NCBI RefSeq assembly: GCF_004912275.1
Contig: NZ_STGY01000057.1
Coordinates: 60,850 to 124,849, forward strand
Source: Glycomyces buryatensis
Lineage (GTDB): Bacteria; Actinomycetota; Actinomycetes; Mycobacteriales; Micromonosporaceae
Reading direction: 5' to 3'
Length of the DNA: 64,000 nucleotides
Positions within the stretch are counted from its first letter, which is position 1, and every line of letters begins with the position of its first letter. The position numbers and the translations under genes are program-made. Shown piece by piece: positions 8,560 to 16,368 of this stretch. The notes below the pieces were generated by a model, which saw nothing but the letters and a program-made list of their open reading frames with translations, was not told the origin of the DNA and did no database searches.

Positions 8560-9240
8560 TCAGGACGGTTCTTCGGGTCGTCGCATCGAACGGAAGTAGC
8601 GGATCCGGACCACCACGATGACCGCGATGGCCGCCACCGCGGCGGCAATCCCGATGCCGATCGCCCAGCGGATCCATGTTGCCGTCGTCTTGCCTGGGAC
8701 CGTGACGATCTCGGCCTCATCGGACAGCTCGGTCGGTTCCTTCACGGTGAGGATCCAGTCCCCTTCGCGCAGATACCCGTTGTTAGCCTGGAAGTCGGCG
8801 AGCCCGCTATCGTAGGTCTCGCCCAGCCAGTCGATCAGCAGCCGCTCGCCTTCGTTGTTCTCGACGACGTAGAGCGTCATCACTTCAAGCACGCCGTCTC
8901 GGTCTTTGACGAGGATGCCCCGCTCGTAGACAGCAGCGTTATCGCCTGCGAAATCACGCGCCGCCTGCCCCTGTGAGGATTTGAGCTCGCAGAACGGCGG
9001 TTCCTCCCTGCCGCAGCGCCGGTAGCCGAGCAGACTCGACAAGACGGCATCCGGACCACCGATCGACGCGAGCTGGGCCTGCCGGTCCCGGCAGCATGAG
9101 TCCGTGGGGAACGGATCGTTGACCACGTCGGCGGATTCGGCATACTCGGCGAAAAGATCCGGCGGCTCCTCTTCGACAGAGCCGCAACCTCCTGCGATGA
9201 ACCCGAACAGGACGATGAGCGTGAGCAAGGTGGTTCTCAT
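8560..9240 (-). CDS. Putative lipoprotein with C-terminal membrane anchor
   Basis: A protein of 226 residues, not recognised by family. ATG 9240 has AGAGGAG 8 bases upstream. Residues 1-19 are a lipoprotein signal with lipobox IAGGC, so the mature N-terminus would be lipidated on the outer face. The middle is acidic with a CCRDRQ pair, CGREEPPFC and a predicted globular fold. Residues 190-217 form one transmembrane helix ending in RIRYFRSMRR on the cytoplasmic side. A lipid anchor plus a C-terminal helix on one protein is unusual. The gene lies inside the repeat-bounded element next to the dead transposase, so it may be a passenger. No function is proposed. Confidence 0.75.
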   Translation of the reverse strand: MRTTLLTLIVLFGFIAGGCGSVEEEPPDLFAEYAESADVVNDPFPTDSCCRDRQAQLASIGGPDAVLSSLLGYRRCGREEPPFCELKSSQGQAARDFAGDNAAVYERGILVKDRDGVLEVMTLYVVENNEGERLLIDWLGETYDSGLADFQANNGYLREGDWILTVKEPTELSDEAEIVTVPGKTTATWIRWAIGIGIAAAVAAIAVIVVVRIRYFRSMRRPEEPS

Positions 9241-9330
9241 AGGCGGACTCCTCTGAGGGACTTCCGCCGATGATAAGCCTGAGCAGCCGGGACCGGTCCC
9301 GCCGCAACCACTCCCGCCTGACACATCCTC

Positions 9331-9664
9331 TCCAACTCTTCCGCCGACCACCAACGCCGCAAACTCGACGCCATCGGACTTCTGTCTTACTTCGGCGACC
9401 GCCTCGTATGCTCGGATCAGTACGGTGCCGCCAAACCCGCCCCGAGCATCGTCCTCACCGACTGCACCTCGCTCGGCCTCCAGACGCACGAGGTGGCCTA
9501 CATCGGGGACGAGTACGAGCTCGACGCGATAGGAGCTCAGCCAGCGGGCCCCCACGCCTAGCTCAACTGGGCGAACGACAACGCCACCGCCGCAGTCAGC
9601 GCCGGCATCCGCGTCATCAATTCGCTCAACGAACTCCCTGCGGCACATGCGGCACAAGCTTCGG
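9331..9664 (+). pseudogene. HAD-family phosphatase, C-terminal fragment
   Basis: The frame reads SNSSADHQRRKLDAIG and then YFGDRLVCSDQ, AKPAPSI and HEVAYIGDEY. These are motif II (SNSS), the motif III lysine (KPAP) and the motif IV aspartates (GDEYELDAIG) of a HAD hydrolase, with the N-terminal nucleophile half missing. A TAG at 9559 interrupts it. The translation is closely similar to the C-terminal half of the HAD gene at 58.9-59.7 kb. Both copies run directly into the same terminal-repeat sequence, here at 9665. It cannot be functional. Confidence 0.8.
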
Positions 9665-9680
9665 ACTTACAACTGGAGTA
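9665..9680. repeat. Right terminal inverted repeat
   Basis: ACTTACAACTGGAGTA, the exact complement of 7106-7121, followed by CTAG at 9681-9684. It is joined directly to the HAD fragment rather than to transposase DNA. Confidence 0.85.
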
Positions 9681-9731
9681 CTAGTCCGCGCCGGGCGTCC
9701 GGCCGTGGTGAACGGGCGCAATACTGTGCGG

Positions 9732-10454
9732 ATGGCCGTGGACTTCTTCGACGTGGTCGTCGTCGCGCAGACGACGACGCAGCCCGAGTTCGCCGGAAGG
9801 CGGGGCGTGGCTCTCGGCGTGACTGACGTCGGCCGGTACTGGGCGGTGTACATCGAGGACATCGGCGAGGCGGTCGTGTTCCCCGAGCTCGAGCTCGAAC
9901 CCACCGGGGAACGGACGTCGCAGGAGGAGTTCTACAGCGGCGACTCGATCACGGTCGCCGTCGATGAGCAGGGACGGGGCACCGTCACCGCCGTCCACAT
10001 TGCCGAGGACGACCTGGGACTCCGCGATGCCGAAACCGAAACAGAAGCCGTGGCCGCTGTCGAAGCCGCTTCGGCCGTCCTTTCCCGAGCGCTGCAAGGC
10101 GTCAAGCAGTTCGCCGAGGGTCAGGGAATGGATCACTGGGCTCGGTACTTCACCGCCCCGCATGACATCCTCCACGGCCGTAACGATGCCGCGCTGGATG
10201 AGATGGGGGATCTGGGGGACTGGATCGACCAGCTTCCCCGCGAGCGCCGCACAACTGAGGCGCTGCGGCTGTACGCGGCTGCGTCCAGAGCGCGAACCGC
10301 GTTCGGCGGGATGGGTTCATGGCTCGATCAATGGTTCCCCGACGATGCGGCGCACGAGGATTACCGGCGATTCACCGACGAGCTGTTCACGGCGATCAAC
10401 GCCGCCCGCAGTGCGGCCCTCAACCCAGGGCTAGAGCCTCCTCAACGCGGTTGA
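9732..10454 (+). CDS. Imm31-like N-terminal domain protein
   Basis: A protein of 240 residues. The first 80 (MAVDFFDVVVVAQ, then RGVALGVTD, YWAVYIEDIGEAVVFPE and a GERTSQEEFYSGDSITV segment) resemble the Imm31 immunity-protein family of polymorphic toxin systems in strand order and the dFYsGdsI motif. The remaining 150 are helical and rich in Ala, Glu and Trp, and I do not recognise them. GTG 9708 is an alternative start; neither start has a good ribosome site. The gene begins 48 bases past the element's right repeat, so the insertion may have removed its promoter or an upstream partner. No toxin gene is seen nearby. The Imm31 call is a pattern judgement only. Confidence 0.55.
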   Translation: MAVDFFDVVVVAQTTTQPEFAGRRGVALGVTDVGRYWAVYIEDIGEAVVFPELELEPTGERTSQEEFYSGDSITVAVDEQGRGTVTAVHIAEDDLGLRDAETETEAVAAVEAASAVLSRALQGVKQFAEGQGMDHWARYFTAPHDILHGRNDAALDEMGDLGDWIDQLPRERRTTEALRLYAAASRARTAFGGMGSWLDQWFPDDAAHEDYRRFTDELFTAINAARSAALNPGLEPPQRG

Positions 10455-11244
10455 GCCACTCGCCGATCAGCGCATTGAACAGATCCGGCTGCTCGATCTG
10501 GGCATTGTGGCCGGCCCGGTCGAGCACCGCGAACGTCGCCCTCGGGTAGTGGTCGAGAAGAGAGTAGGTGTCGGCGTAGCCGGTGGACGAGTCCTGGCGG
10601 CCGGTGATGATCACCGAGGGTCCGGGATATGCCGCACCCGCTTCGGGCGACTCGCGCAGTTCCCACCGCTCCCGGATGCGTTCCATCGCCGCGAGATTGG
10701 CGGCATCCAGGCCGGGTTCGACCTCGGTTTGGAAGCGGCGCAATGTTTCAGCGGACTGCACGACCGCCATCGGGCCGAATCTGTCGGCCTGGTCCGCGGA
10801 GAGACCCGCCATGAGTTCGGGGTCGGGGGCGATGACCTCGTGGGCCGGGACGTGCCGCTTCGCCGGATCGAGCTCCGTGCCGATAGGGCAGATCAGGGCC
10901 AGGCCGATCACCTGATCGCGGCGGGCACCTGCGATCGCGCGGGCGAGGTACCCGCCGTACGACTCACCCGCGAGCGCGAACGGCCGGTCCCCGATCTGTT
11001 CGTCAATGAAGTTCTCGAGCGCGGCGAGGATGTCGTCTGAAGAGTTGATCGACTCCGGCGCCGGACTGGAGCCCATGCCCGGCAGGTCGGGGTAGAGGCG
11101 GCGCCAGCCGGGACGCGCCGAGAAGAGCGGTTCGAGGCAGCCGGTCATGAGGCGGTGATCGGGCGTCCAACCATGGATCGCGAGCAGCGGTACCCCTTCG
11201 CCGTATTCGACGAAATGCAATGAGTCGCTTGAAGCCTGAGACAT
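10420..11244 (-). CDS. Alpha/beta hydrolase
   Basis: An alpha/beta hydrolase of 274 residues. The oxyanion HGW is near residue 24, the nucleophile elbow GESYGG near 93 gives the catalytic serine, the acid is likely in TGRQDSS near 215, and AGHNAQIEQP near 243 supplies the histidine. Size and motif order match the general esterase/peroxidase group, and the reaction is not fixed. It is convergent with and overlaps by 35 bases the end of the Imm31-like gene. A degenerate duplicate of codons from its cap region lies 90 bases upstream of its start. Confidence 0.88.
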   Translation of the reverse strand: MSQASSDSLHFVEYGEGVPLLAIHGWTPDHRLMTGCLEPLFSARPGWRRLYPDLPGMGSSPAPESINSSDDILAALENFIDEQIGDRPFALAGESYGGYLARAIAGARRDQVIGLALICPIGTELDPAKRHVPAHEVIAPDPELMAGLSADQADRFGPMAVVQSAETLRRFQTEVEPGLDAANLAAMERIRERWELRESPEAGAAYPGPSVIITGRQDSSTGYADTYSLLDHYPRATFAVLDRAGHNAQIEQPDLFNALIGEWLNRVEEALALG

Positions 11245-11330
11245 GCGAGAGTTCTACCATCGTCGCGCGAATCGAGGGTGCTCTGTCCACCTCGGCGGTC
11301 TCTTGGGTCCACCAAGCCCGATTCATAGGC

Positions 11331-11440
11331 CCACCCGATTCGGGCGACTCGCTCAGTTTCCGCCGCTCTCGGCTGCGTTCCATCACGGTGAGATTGGCGG
11401 CATCCAGGCCGGGCTCGATCTCGGTTTGGAAGCGGCGGTG
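11331..11440 (-). pseudogene. Duplicated fragment of the alpha/beta hydrolase
   Basis: The minus strand encodes RRFQTEIEPGLDAANL followed by MERSRERRKL and SESPESG. The intact hydrolase has RRFQTEVEPGLDAANL, MERIRERWEL and RESPEAG at 10.63-10.74 kb. DNA similarity is high over about 110 bases and ends abruptly on both sides. It is a partial duplication, not a gene. Confidence 0.75.
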
Positions 11441-11458
11441 AGGGTGTGTTGGCTGGAA

Positions 11459-11500
11459 GTGCGGAGTGCGGAGTGCGGAGTGCGGGGTGCGGGGTGCGGG
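11459..11500. repeat. Heptamer tandem repeat
   Basis: Six consecutive 7-bp units: three GTGCGGA followed by three GTGCGGG, then a diverging GTGCGTC. The clean switch of one base between the two halves suggests slippage within each block. Confidence 0.9.
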
Positions 11501-11531
11501 GTGCGTCGCAGGGCAGGGCTGGTCGTCGGTC

Positions 11532-11910
11532 GGTGTTCGGGCGGTCAGCGATGGCGAGGTGGCGAGCATGGCGACGGTGCGTCGCAACACCCGGCGGCGC
11601 GTCCCTCACGGTTCAGGCAGGCAGCGATGGAGTGGCGGTGGGCTGGGCCGAGGTGCGTTGCCGGGGCTGGGTGGCGTTTCCCTTGCGGTTCAGGCGGTCA
11701 ACGATGGGGTGATGGAGAGCGGTGGCTCCTGGGTGCGTTGCCGGGGCTGGGCGGCGTCTCCCTTGAGGTTCAGGCTGGCAGCGACGGAGTGGCGGGGAGT
11801 CTTGGTCGCGGTGGTCTGCCGGGGCGGGGTTGGTCGTCGGTGGAGGTTCGGGCCCGCAGCGGTGGAGTGGTGGTGGTCCGGTCCTCGGTGCGTGGCCGGG
11901 GCCTGCCCGG
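11532..11910. repeat. Degenerate ~78-bp tandem repeat, about five copies
   Basis: Units begin at about 11532, 11610, 11687, 11767 and 11845, giving spacings of 78, 77, 80 and 78. Shared blocks are GGTTCAGGC-GGCAGCGATGG near the start and TGCGTTGCCGGGGCTGGG near the middle. The unequal lengths argue against conserved coding across the whole array. Confidence 0.75.
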
Positions 11911-12094
11911 CATGCGCCTGGTCGGGTCGGTCCTCGGTCGGGGCGGACCTGCGGTCGACTGCGGCCCTTGGCGGAGCGGGGGTCCGGCCCGGGCCGGTGG
12001 CCTCCGCCGTCCAAAGTCCCGTGCGGGACTGCCAGCGAAGGTAAGTGCGGGGTGCGGTCGAGCTCGGGTCCGTCATGGTCGTCATGGTCGTCAT
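11690..12094 (-). CDS. Possible protein with repeated MTT start, uncertain
   Basis: A frame of 134 codons beginning MTTMTTMTDPSS. AAGGGAGG stands about 10 bases before the first ATG, a good ribosome site. RTYLRWQSRTGLWTAEATG near residue 17 reads like protein. The rest is Pro, Thr, Arg and His-rich and runs through the 78-bp repeats to a stop inside them. The three in-frame ATG codons come from a 9-bp repeat. No family is recognised, and it may be spurious. Confidence 0.25.
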   Translation of the reverse strand: MTTMTTMTDPSSTAPRTYLRWQSRTGLWTAEATGPGRTPAPPRAAVDRRSAPTEDRPDQAHAGQAPATHRGPDHHHSTAAGPNLHRRPTPPRQTTATKTPRHSVAASLNLKGDAAQPRQRTQEPPLSITPSLTA

Positions 12095-12098
12095 GGTC
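12072..12098. repeat. 9-bp tandem repeat GTCATGGTC
   Basis: Three exact units of GTCATGGTC. On the minus strand they give successive ATG codons just after an AAGGGAGG sequence. Confidence 0.85.
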
Positions 12099-13280
12099 GT
12101 CTTGCCTCCCTTCCCTTCCCGTGTCCCGCTTCGGGCATCACACATCGGCCTTCGGCTCTCGGCCCTCGGTCTTCGTGCCGCTCGGTCCTGCTCGCCCCCT
12201 CTCTCTTCAGGGGCTTCGAGGCCCGGGCCGGTCCGTTCCGGCCCGGTGAAGTCCACCGAGGCGCCTCCCACTCGCCGGTTCGCCCGGGAGCGCGTGAAGC
12301 CCGCTGACGGGGCATCCTGCTCACCGGTCCGTTCCGCTGACCGGCCCTGTGCCGGTGGAACGGTGCCGTTCAACGAGCGTCCCGCTGACCGGTCGGTCCG
12401 GTCATGTCCTGGTCGCTTCCCTCCCGTGCTCCGTCTGGTGTGCAGGCGGGTTCGGTCCGGGAGGCTCCCGGGGCCTCGGCCTGGCATGCTCCGCATCCCC
12501 CTCCGCAGAGAGGGTGTGTTGCGTATGTAGGTCCGGCACGCTCCGCGGGTCATTCCTTGGAGGGCATGCCTCGCCCCTTAGCCCGGCACCGCTCACACTC
12601 CCTGCCGTGCAGGTTGGTGCTTCGCGTGTGCCTGGTAGCGCATGACTCCCGCTATGGTCGGCGTTGCATCGTGTGCGCTGGTGTGCCTCGTTCAGGACAC
12701 GTGCCGCCAAGTCGAGGTGATCCCGACAAGGCCGTCTCCCACCTGCACCGGCCCAAGGAGGGCGCGGTGGACCGCGGGACCCGATAGCACTAGGAGCTGA
12801 GAACAACTGCCCCGGTCAATGAGGCCGGTGTTCTCGGAATCAGTCAGAAGGCGTCTCGGCCAGAGGCTTGGCGTAGTCTGCTTACACCTGCTCGACTGCT
12901 GTACCAATTCCATATCTCTGTGCGTACCTCAATGATAACTTTACGTCACAGACCGATCCACTAACGACAAAGAGACGCCGGTCACAATCACCTCGTGGAA
13001 CGGTTGCGGCACAACACGTCTCGCCACGACCGCCATCGGGACCGCACCGCACCGCACGATCGCACCCCCGCACTCCGCCACCCTTCCGCCCTATGCGGCC
13101 TGGTTGCCGGGTACGGAGGCCGCGCCCTTCCCCACCGCTGCCGTCGCCGATGCCTTTAGCGCAGCCCGACCATCCACCGACGCCACTCCCGCCAGCGCCC
13201 CGGCCCCCAATGCAGGGCTCCCCAAGCGCCCCCACCCCCGAGACTGCACCCCAACGAAATTCAGTTCTCGTGCCGGAAGT

Positions 13281-13670
13281 TCACTCGAGAGGTTCGTTTC
13301 CGGACTCGCCGGATTCGGGTGCGGAGGACTCCGGTGCGGATTCGAAGAATCCGCCCGGGAGGTCATCCATGGTGAGGACGCGGCCGTCCGCGAAGTGGAG
13401 CTCGACGGGGCCGAACATCAGGTAGAAGCGGAGGGCGCTGGTGGCGCACTGGTGTTTGCAGAAGTTGCCGCCGACCGTGGGGTAGACGGTGCTGGAGAAC
13501 GCGCCGAGTCCGGGCGCGTCGTAGCCCGCAGCGATGACGCCGGGGCAGTGCGACAGGTGGGTGCCGAGGTCATCGCCGCATTCAGCGCAGCGGATGGTGA
13601 ACGACTGAGCTTCACCGAGCGGAGGGAAGTTGGCCTTCCCCGGTGGGTGGGCGACAATGGGTCCAGACAC
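13281..13670 (-). CDS. Small cysteine-rich (zinc-ribbon-like) protein beside XRE module
   Basis: A protein of 129 residues from GTG 13670, with GGAGGT 7 bases upstream. It has CAECGDDLGTHLSHCPG near residue 30, then FCKHQC near 70, giving five cysteines and paired histidines that could bind zinc. LRFYLMFGPVELHFADGR follows, and the acidic C-terminus is rich in Ser and Glu. No family is recognised. It is divergent from the XRE regulator across 247 bases that must hold both promoters. That position, beside an XRE-DUF397 operon, suggests it belongs to the same module. Confidence 0.7.
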   Translation of the reverse strand: MSGPIVAHPPGKANFPPLGEAQSFTIRCAECGDDLGTHLSHCPGVIAAGYDAPGLGAFSSTVYPTVGGNFCKHQCATSALRFYLMFGPVELHFADGRVLTMDDLPGGFFESAPESSAPESGESGNEPLE

Positions 13671-13917
13671 GGTGGTTACCTCCGTTGTCTCTTGAGACCG
13701 GGGCGGGCCCCTAGCGACCAAACTGCGGTCCCGCCCCGGTCGGCTTCTGGTTGAGCGCGCGAAATGCCCCATCCCACGAACTCCGTCACCGGAATCCTGA
13801 GTTGGCCTTGTCGTGCTTGTTTGATATCGTGGCACATGGAGTCGGACCGCGCAAGCTTGCGCCAGCCGATTGATGGAATTTTTTCTGTCGGCAAGCTGAC
13901 TACACCCTGGAGGAACC

Positions 13918-14781
13918 ATGGCAAACATCTCCGGCCCTGGCCCGAGTCTTCGATCTCAATGGCTTGGCGACAAGATCCGTGACCTGCGGAAATCCCGGAA
14001 GATGTCGCTGAAGGAGGTCGGCGAGTATCTCCAGCGCGATCAAGGAACGATCAGCCGCTACGAGAACGGCGAGCTGCCGGTGCGGCGCGGCGATCTCACG
14101 GTGATGCTCGATCTCTTCGGCGTGTCGGACGAGAAGCTTCGCGAGGACCTCGAGAAGATCCGCAAGGACTCGTGGCAGAAGGACTGGTGGGATCAGCACA
14201 GGGAAGACCTCGGCAAGGACTTCATCAACCTGCCCTGGCTCGAGAGCCGAGCGAACCACATCTATGCCTACCAGAACATGGTCATTGACGGACTGCTCCA
14301 GACTCGGGCGACCGCCGAGGCGCTGATCCGGAATGTCGAGGAGCGCACGGCGACCGAGGATCAGATCGCACGATGGATCAATGTGCGTATGGATCGCCAA
14401 AGGATTCTCGGAGGCGACGAACCTACTGCATTCACGGTGATCCTGGAGGAGTACGTAATCGACCGGAAGGTCGGTGGTCGCGAAGTCTGGCGCGAACAGC
14501 TTCGCTTTCTGCATGAAGTGGTGCAGCACCCGCACATCGAGGTCCGTGTAATGCCGGTCGAGTCCGCACCGCACTCCGGGCACCAGGGAAGCTTCAACCT
14601 CTTCGAGATGCCTGACCCATATCCGCAGGTCGCATATGTCGACACCCTCGCAGGTCCACTGTTCGTCGAGCAACCGACTGTCGAACGCTACAGCGAGGTG
14701 TGGAAGGATTTGGCGAAGGGGGCGCTCGGCCCATCGGAATCAAGTCAGCTCATCGCTGATCGGCTGGAGGACAACAAATGA
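13918..14781 (+). CDS. XRE-family regulator with DUF5753
   Basis: A cytoplasmic DNA-binding protein of 287 residues. Residues 16-70 form a Cro/C1 helix-turn-helix (IRDLRKSRKMSLKEVGEYLQ then GTISRYENGEL), and residues 100-280 are the DUF5753 ligand/partner domain typical of Streptomyces-like actinobacteria, with YQNMVIDGLLQT and YVIDRKVGG. GGAGGA precedes ATG 13918. Its stop overlaps the first DUF397 start by ATGA. Such XRE-DUF397 pairs control differentiation (as in WhiJ/BldB-type systems) or behave as antitoxin-like pairs. It probably binds the 247-bp divergent region. The family is confident and the function here is inferred. Confidence 0.92.
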   Translation: MANISGPGPSLRSQWLGDKIRDLRKSRKMSLKEVGEYLQRDQGTISRYENGELPVRRGDLTVMLDLFGVSDEKLREDLEKIRKDSWQKDWWDQHREDLGKDFINLPWLESRANHIYAYQNMVIDGLLQTRATAEALIRNVEERTATEDQIARWINVRMDRQRILGGDEPTAFTVILEEYVIDRKVGGREVWREQLRFLHEVVQHPHIEVRVMPVESAPHSGHQGSFNLFEMPDPYPQVAYVDTLAGPLFVEQPTVERYSEVWKDLAKGALGPSESSQLIADRLEDNK

Positions 14782-15029
14782 CGACTGAACAACGGCTTTC
14801 CAGTGCGGAGCTCGCCGGTGTTCACTGGCGCATCAGCAGCCGCAGCGGGAGCAACGGCGGGCAGTGCGTTGAGGCGGGGCCTCTAGCTGATGGCACAGGT
14901 CGGGTCGTAGTGCGCCACTCGCACCACCCGGACGGCTCGCTCATTGTCTACACCCGCGCCGAGTGGGTTGCCTTCCTCGCCGGGGCAAAAAACGGCGAGT
15001 TCGACTTCACCGAGCAGGGAGCAGCATGA
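14778..15029 (+). CDS. DUF397 protein, copy 1
   Basis: A small DUF397 protein of 83 residues. It shows the family pattern: VHWRISSRSGSNGGQCVEAG at residues 14-33, then DGTGRVVVRHSH and an end block FLAGAKNGEFDF. It overlaps the XRE gene by ATGA and overlaps copy 2 in the same way, so all three are translated together. DUF397 proteins are partners of the upstream XRE/DUF5753 regulators. In some systems the pair acts as toxin and antitoxin, in others in development. Confidence 0.92.
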   Translation: MTTEQRLSSAELAGVHWRISSRSGSNGGQCVEAGPLADGTGRVVVRHSHHPDGSLIVYTRAEWVAFLAGAKNGEFDFTEQGAA

Positions 15030-15265
15030 GCACTGAGCAGGAGCTTTCTGGCGAGGAGCTGGCCGGGATTCGCTGGAAGGTCAGCACCCGCAGCCCCGAT
15101 AACAGCGGGCAGTGTGTTGAGGCGGGGCCTCTGGCTGATGGCTCTGGTCGGGTCGCGGTGCGCCACTCCCAGCACCCCGATGCCGCCGTAATCGTCTACA
15201 CCCGAGCGGAATGGGACGCCTTCCTCGCCGGGGCCAAAGACGGCGAGTTTGACTTTTCCGCGTAG
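15026..15265 (+). CDS. DUF397 protein, copy 2
   Basis: A second DUF397 protein of 79 residues, a tandem duplicate of copy 1. IRWKVSTRSPDNSGQCVEAG and FLAGAKDGEFDFSA align block by block, with most changes in the first 20 residues and at the SPDN loop. The ATGA overlap couples it to copy 1. A strong hairpin 10 bases after the stop ends the operon. Two partners for one XRE regulator may allow competition or heteromers; this is inference. Confidence 0.92.
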   Translation: MSTEQELSGEELAGIRWKVSTRSPDNSGQCVEAGPLADGSGRVAVRHSQHPDAAVIVYTRAEWDAFLAGAKDGEFDFSA

Positions 15266-15275
15266 AGCGCGGAAA

Positions 15276-15314
15276 ACGGGAGGGGAGCGCCGCGACGCGG
15301 CGCTCCCCTCCCGT
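15276..15314. terminator. Terminator of the XRE-DUF397 operon
   Basis: A perfect 18-bp stem (ACGGGAGGGGAGCGCCGC and complement) with a 3-base loop, between convergent genes. It may serve both strands. Confidence 0.88.
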
Positions 15315-15366
15315 CGTCTCGTTAGAAGCTGCGCCGGCGATCGCCGATCGCGCCCCAGCCATCGTC

Positions 15367-16368
15367 CTATTCGGAACTGAACGCCGCGTCGAACGCTGCC
15401 TTCGGCTTCTCGAAGTTCAAGCCCCGCACGAACTCCACTGCCTCGGCCGCACCCCTCAACCTATCCATGCCGGCGTCCTCCCACTCGACCGAGATCGGGC
15501 CGGTATAACCGATCGAATTCAGCACCCGGAAGCAGTCCTCCCACGGCACATCACCATGCCCGGTCGACACGAAGTCCCACCCGCGCCGCGGGTCGCCCCA
15601 CGGCAGATGCGAAGACAACCGCCCGTTCCTACCATCGAACCGCTTCCGCGTGTCCTTACAGTCCACGTGGTAGATCCGGTCCCTGAAGTCCCACAGGAAC
15701 GCGGCCGGATCAAGGTCCTGCCACACGAAATGGCTCGGGTCCCAGTTGAGCCCGAACGCGGTCCGGTGGTCCACAGCCTCCAACGCGCGGTGCGTCGACC
15801 AGTAGTCATACGCGATCTCGGACGGGTGCACCTCGTGCGCGAAGCGGACCCCGACCTCGTCGAACACGTCCAGGATCGGGTTCCATCTGGCGGCGAAGTC
15901 GTCGTACCCGGCCTCGATCACCGCCTCCGACACCGGCGGGAACATCGCCACGTACTTCCACACCGCCGAGCCGGTGAAGCCCACAACGGTGCCGACGCCG
16001 AGCCTCGCGGCGGCCCGCGCGGTCGTCTTCATCTCCTCGGCGGCGCGCCGCCGCACCCCCTCGGGATCGCCGTCGCCCCACACGTGCGAAGGCACGATGG
16101 CCTGGTGGCGCTGGTCGATCGGGTCGTCGCAGACCGCCTGGCCCACCAGGTGGTTCGAGATCGTCCACAGCCCCAGGCCATGCGATTCGAGGATCGCCTT
16201 GCGATCGGCCACATAGTCGTCGTCGGTCGCGGCGCGACCCACGTCGAGGTGGTCGCCCCAGCAGGCGACTTCGAGCCCGTCGTAGCCCCAGCCGGAGGCG
16301 AGGCGGCACACCTCCTCGAAGGGCAGGTCGGCCCATTGGCCGGTGAACAGCGTGACGGGTCTAGTCAT
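15367..16368 (-). CDS. Sugar phosphate isomerase/epimerase (IolE-like TIM barrel)
   Basis: An AP-endonuclease-2-fold TIM-barrel protein of 333 residues, last gene of a seven-gene operon. It begins with [20 protein letters not shown] and has metal-ligand blocks [13 protein letters not shown] near residue 183, [13 protein letters not shown] near 206, [12 protein letters not shown] near 234 and the closing [10 protein letters not shown] near 300. These glutamate, aspartate and histidine positions bind a divalent metal in IolE/IolI and xylose-isomerase-like enzymes. It likely isomerises or dehydrates a keto-sugar or cyclitol made by the dehydrogenase of the same operon. It overlaps the preceding gene by 8 bases. 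The substrate is unknown. Confidence 0.88.
   Translation of the reverse strand: MTRPVTLFTGQWADLPFEEVCRLASGWGYDGLEVACWGDHLDVGRAATDDDYVADRKAILESHGLGLWTISNHLVGQAVCDDPIDQRHQAIVPSHVWGDGDPEGVRRRAAEEMKTTARAAARLGVGTVVGFTGSAVWKYVAMFPPVSEAVIEAGYDDFAARWNPILDVFDEVGVRFAHEVHPSEIAYDYWSTHRALEAVDHRTAFGLNWDPSHFVWQDLDPAAFLWDFRDRIYHVDCKDTRKRFDGRNGRLSSHLPWGDPRRGWDFVSTGHGDVPWEDCFRVLNSIGYTGPISVEWEDAGMDRLRGAAEAVEFVRGLNFEKPKAAFDAAFSSE

Larger units (their letters stand above)
7102..9684. mobile_element. IS701-type element with passengers, bounded by IRs and CTAG
   Basis: A 2.58-kb unit bounded by perfect 16-bp inverted repeats (TACTCCAGTTGTAAGT at 7106-7121, its complement at 9665-9680), each flanked outside by CTAG. 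CTAG can be a 4-bp target duplication; IS701-family elements are known to duplicate 4 bp. Inside are a dead IS701-type transposase (7130-8440), an intact lipoprotein gene (8560-9240) and the C-terminal part of a HAD phosphatase (9331-9664). Simple IS701 elements are about 1.4-1.5 kb, so 1.1 kb is extra. The two ends could instead come from two insertions whose middle was lost. Confidence 0.7.
11245..13280. other. Largely non-coding repeat-rich stretch
   Basis: About 2 kb with no convincing conserved gene. It holds the hydrolase fragment, a heptamer array, five degenerate copies of a 78-bp unit, a 9-bp array, one weak minus-strand frame (11690-12094) and an AT-richer stretch at 12880-13010. 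A two-part hairpin at 12799-12835 pairs GAGAACA with TGTTCTC and contains an inner CCGG/CCGG. Long frames here are rich in Pro/Arg or Gly/Arg and look like GC-driven shadows. Confidence 0.6.

Noticed and set aside
11459..12098. Repeat arrays as a CRISPR
   Set aside because: Units are contiguous or degenerate with no unique spacers and no cas genes.
12641..12812. Small plus-strand frame starting MTPAMVGVASCALVC
   Set aside because: No ribosome site, no family and unfavourable codon bias.
12799..12835. Two-part hairpin as a structured RNA
   Set aside because: No adjacent gene or promoter supports an RNA gene; kept only as a note in the gap entry.
13091..13425. Pro-rich frames on both strands before the cysteine-rich gene
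   Set aside because: Low-complexity composition and mutual overlap; the gene start at 13670 is well supported instead.
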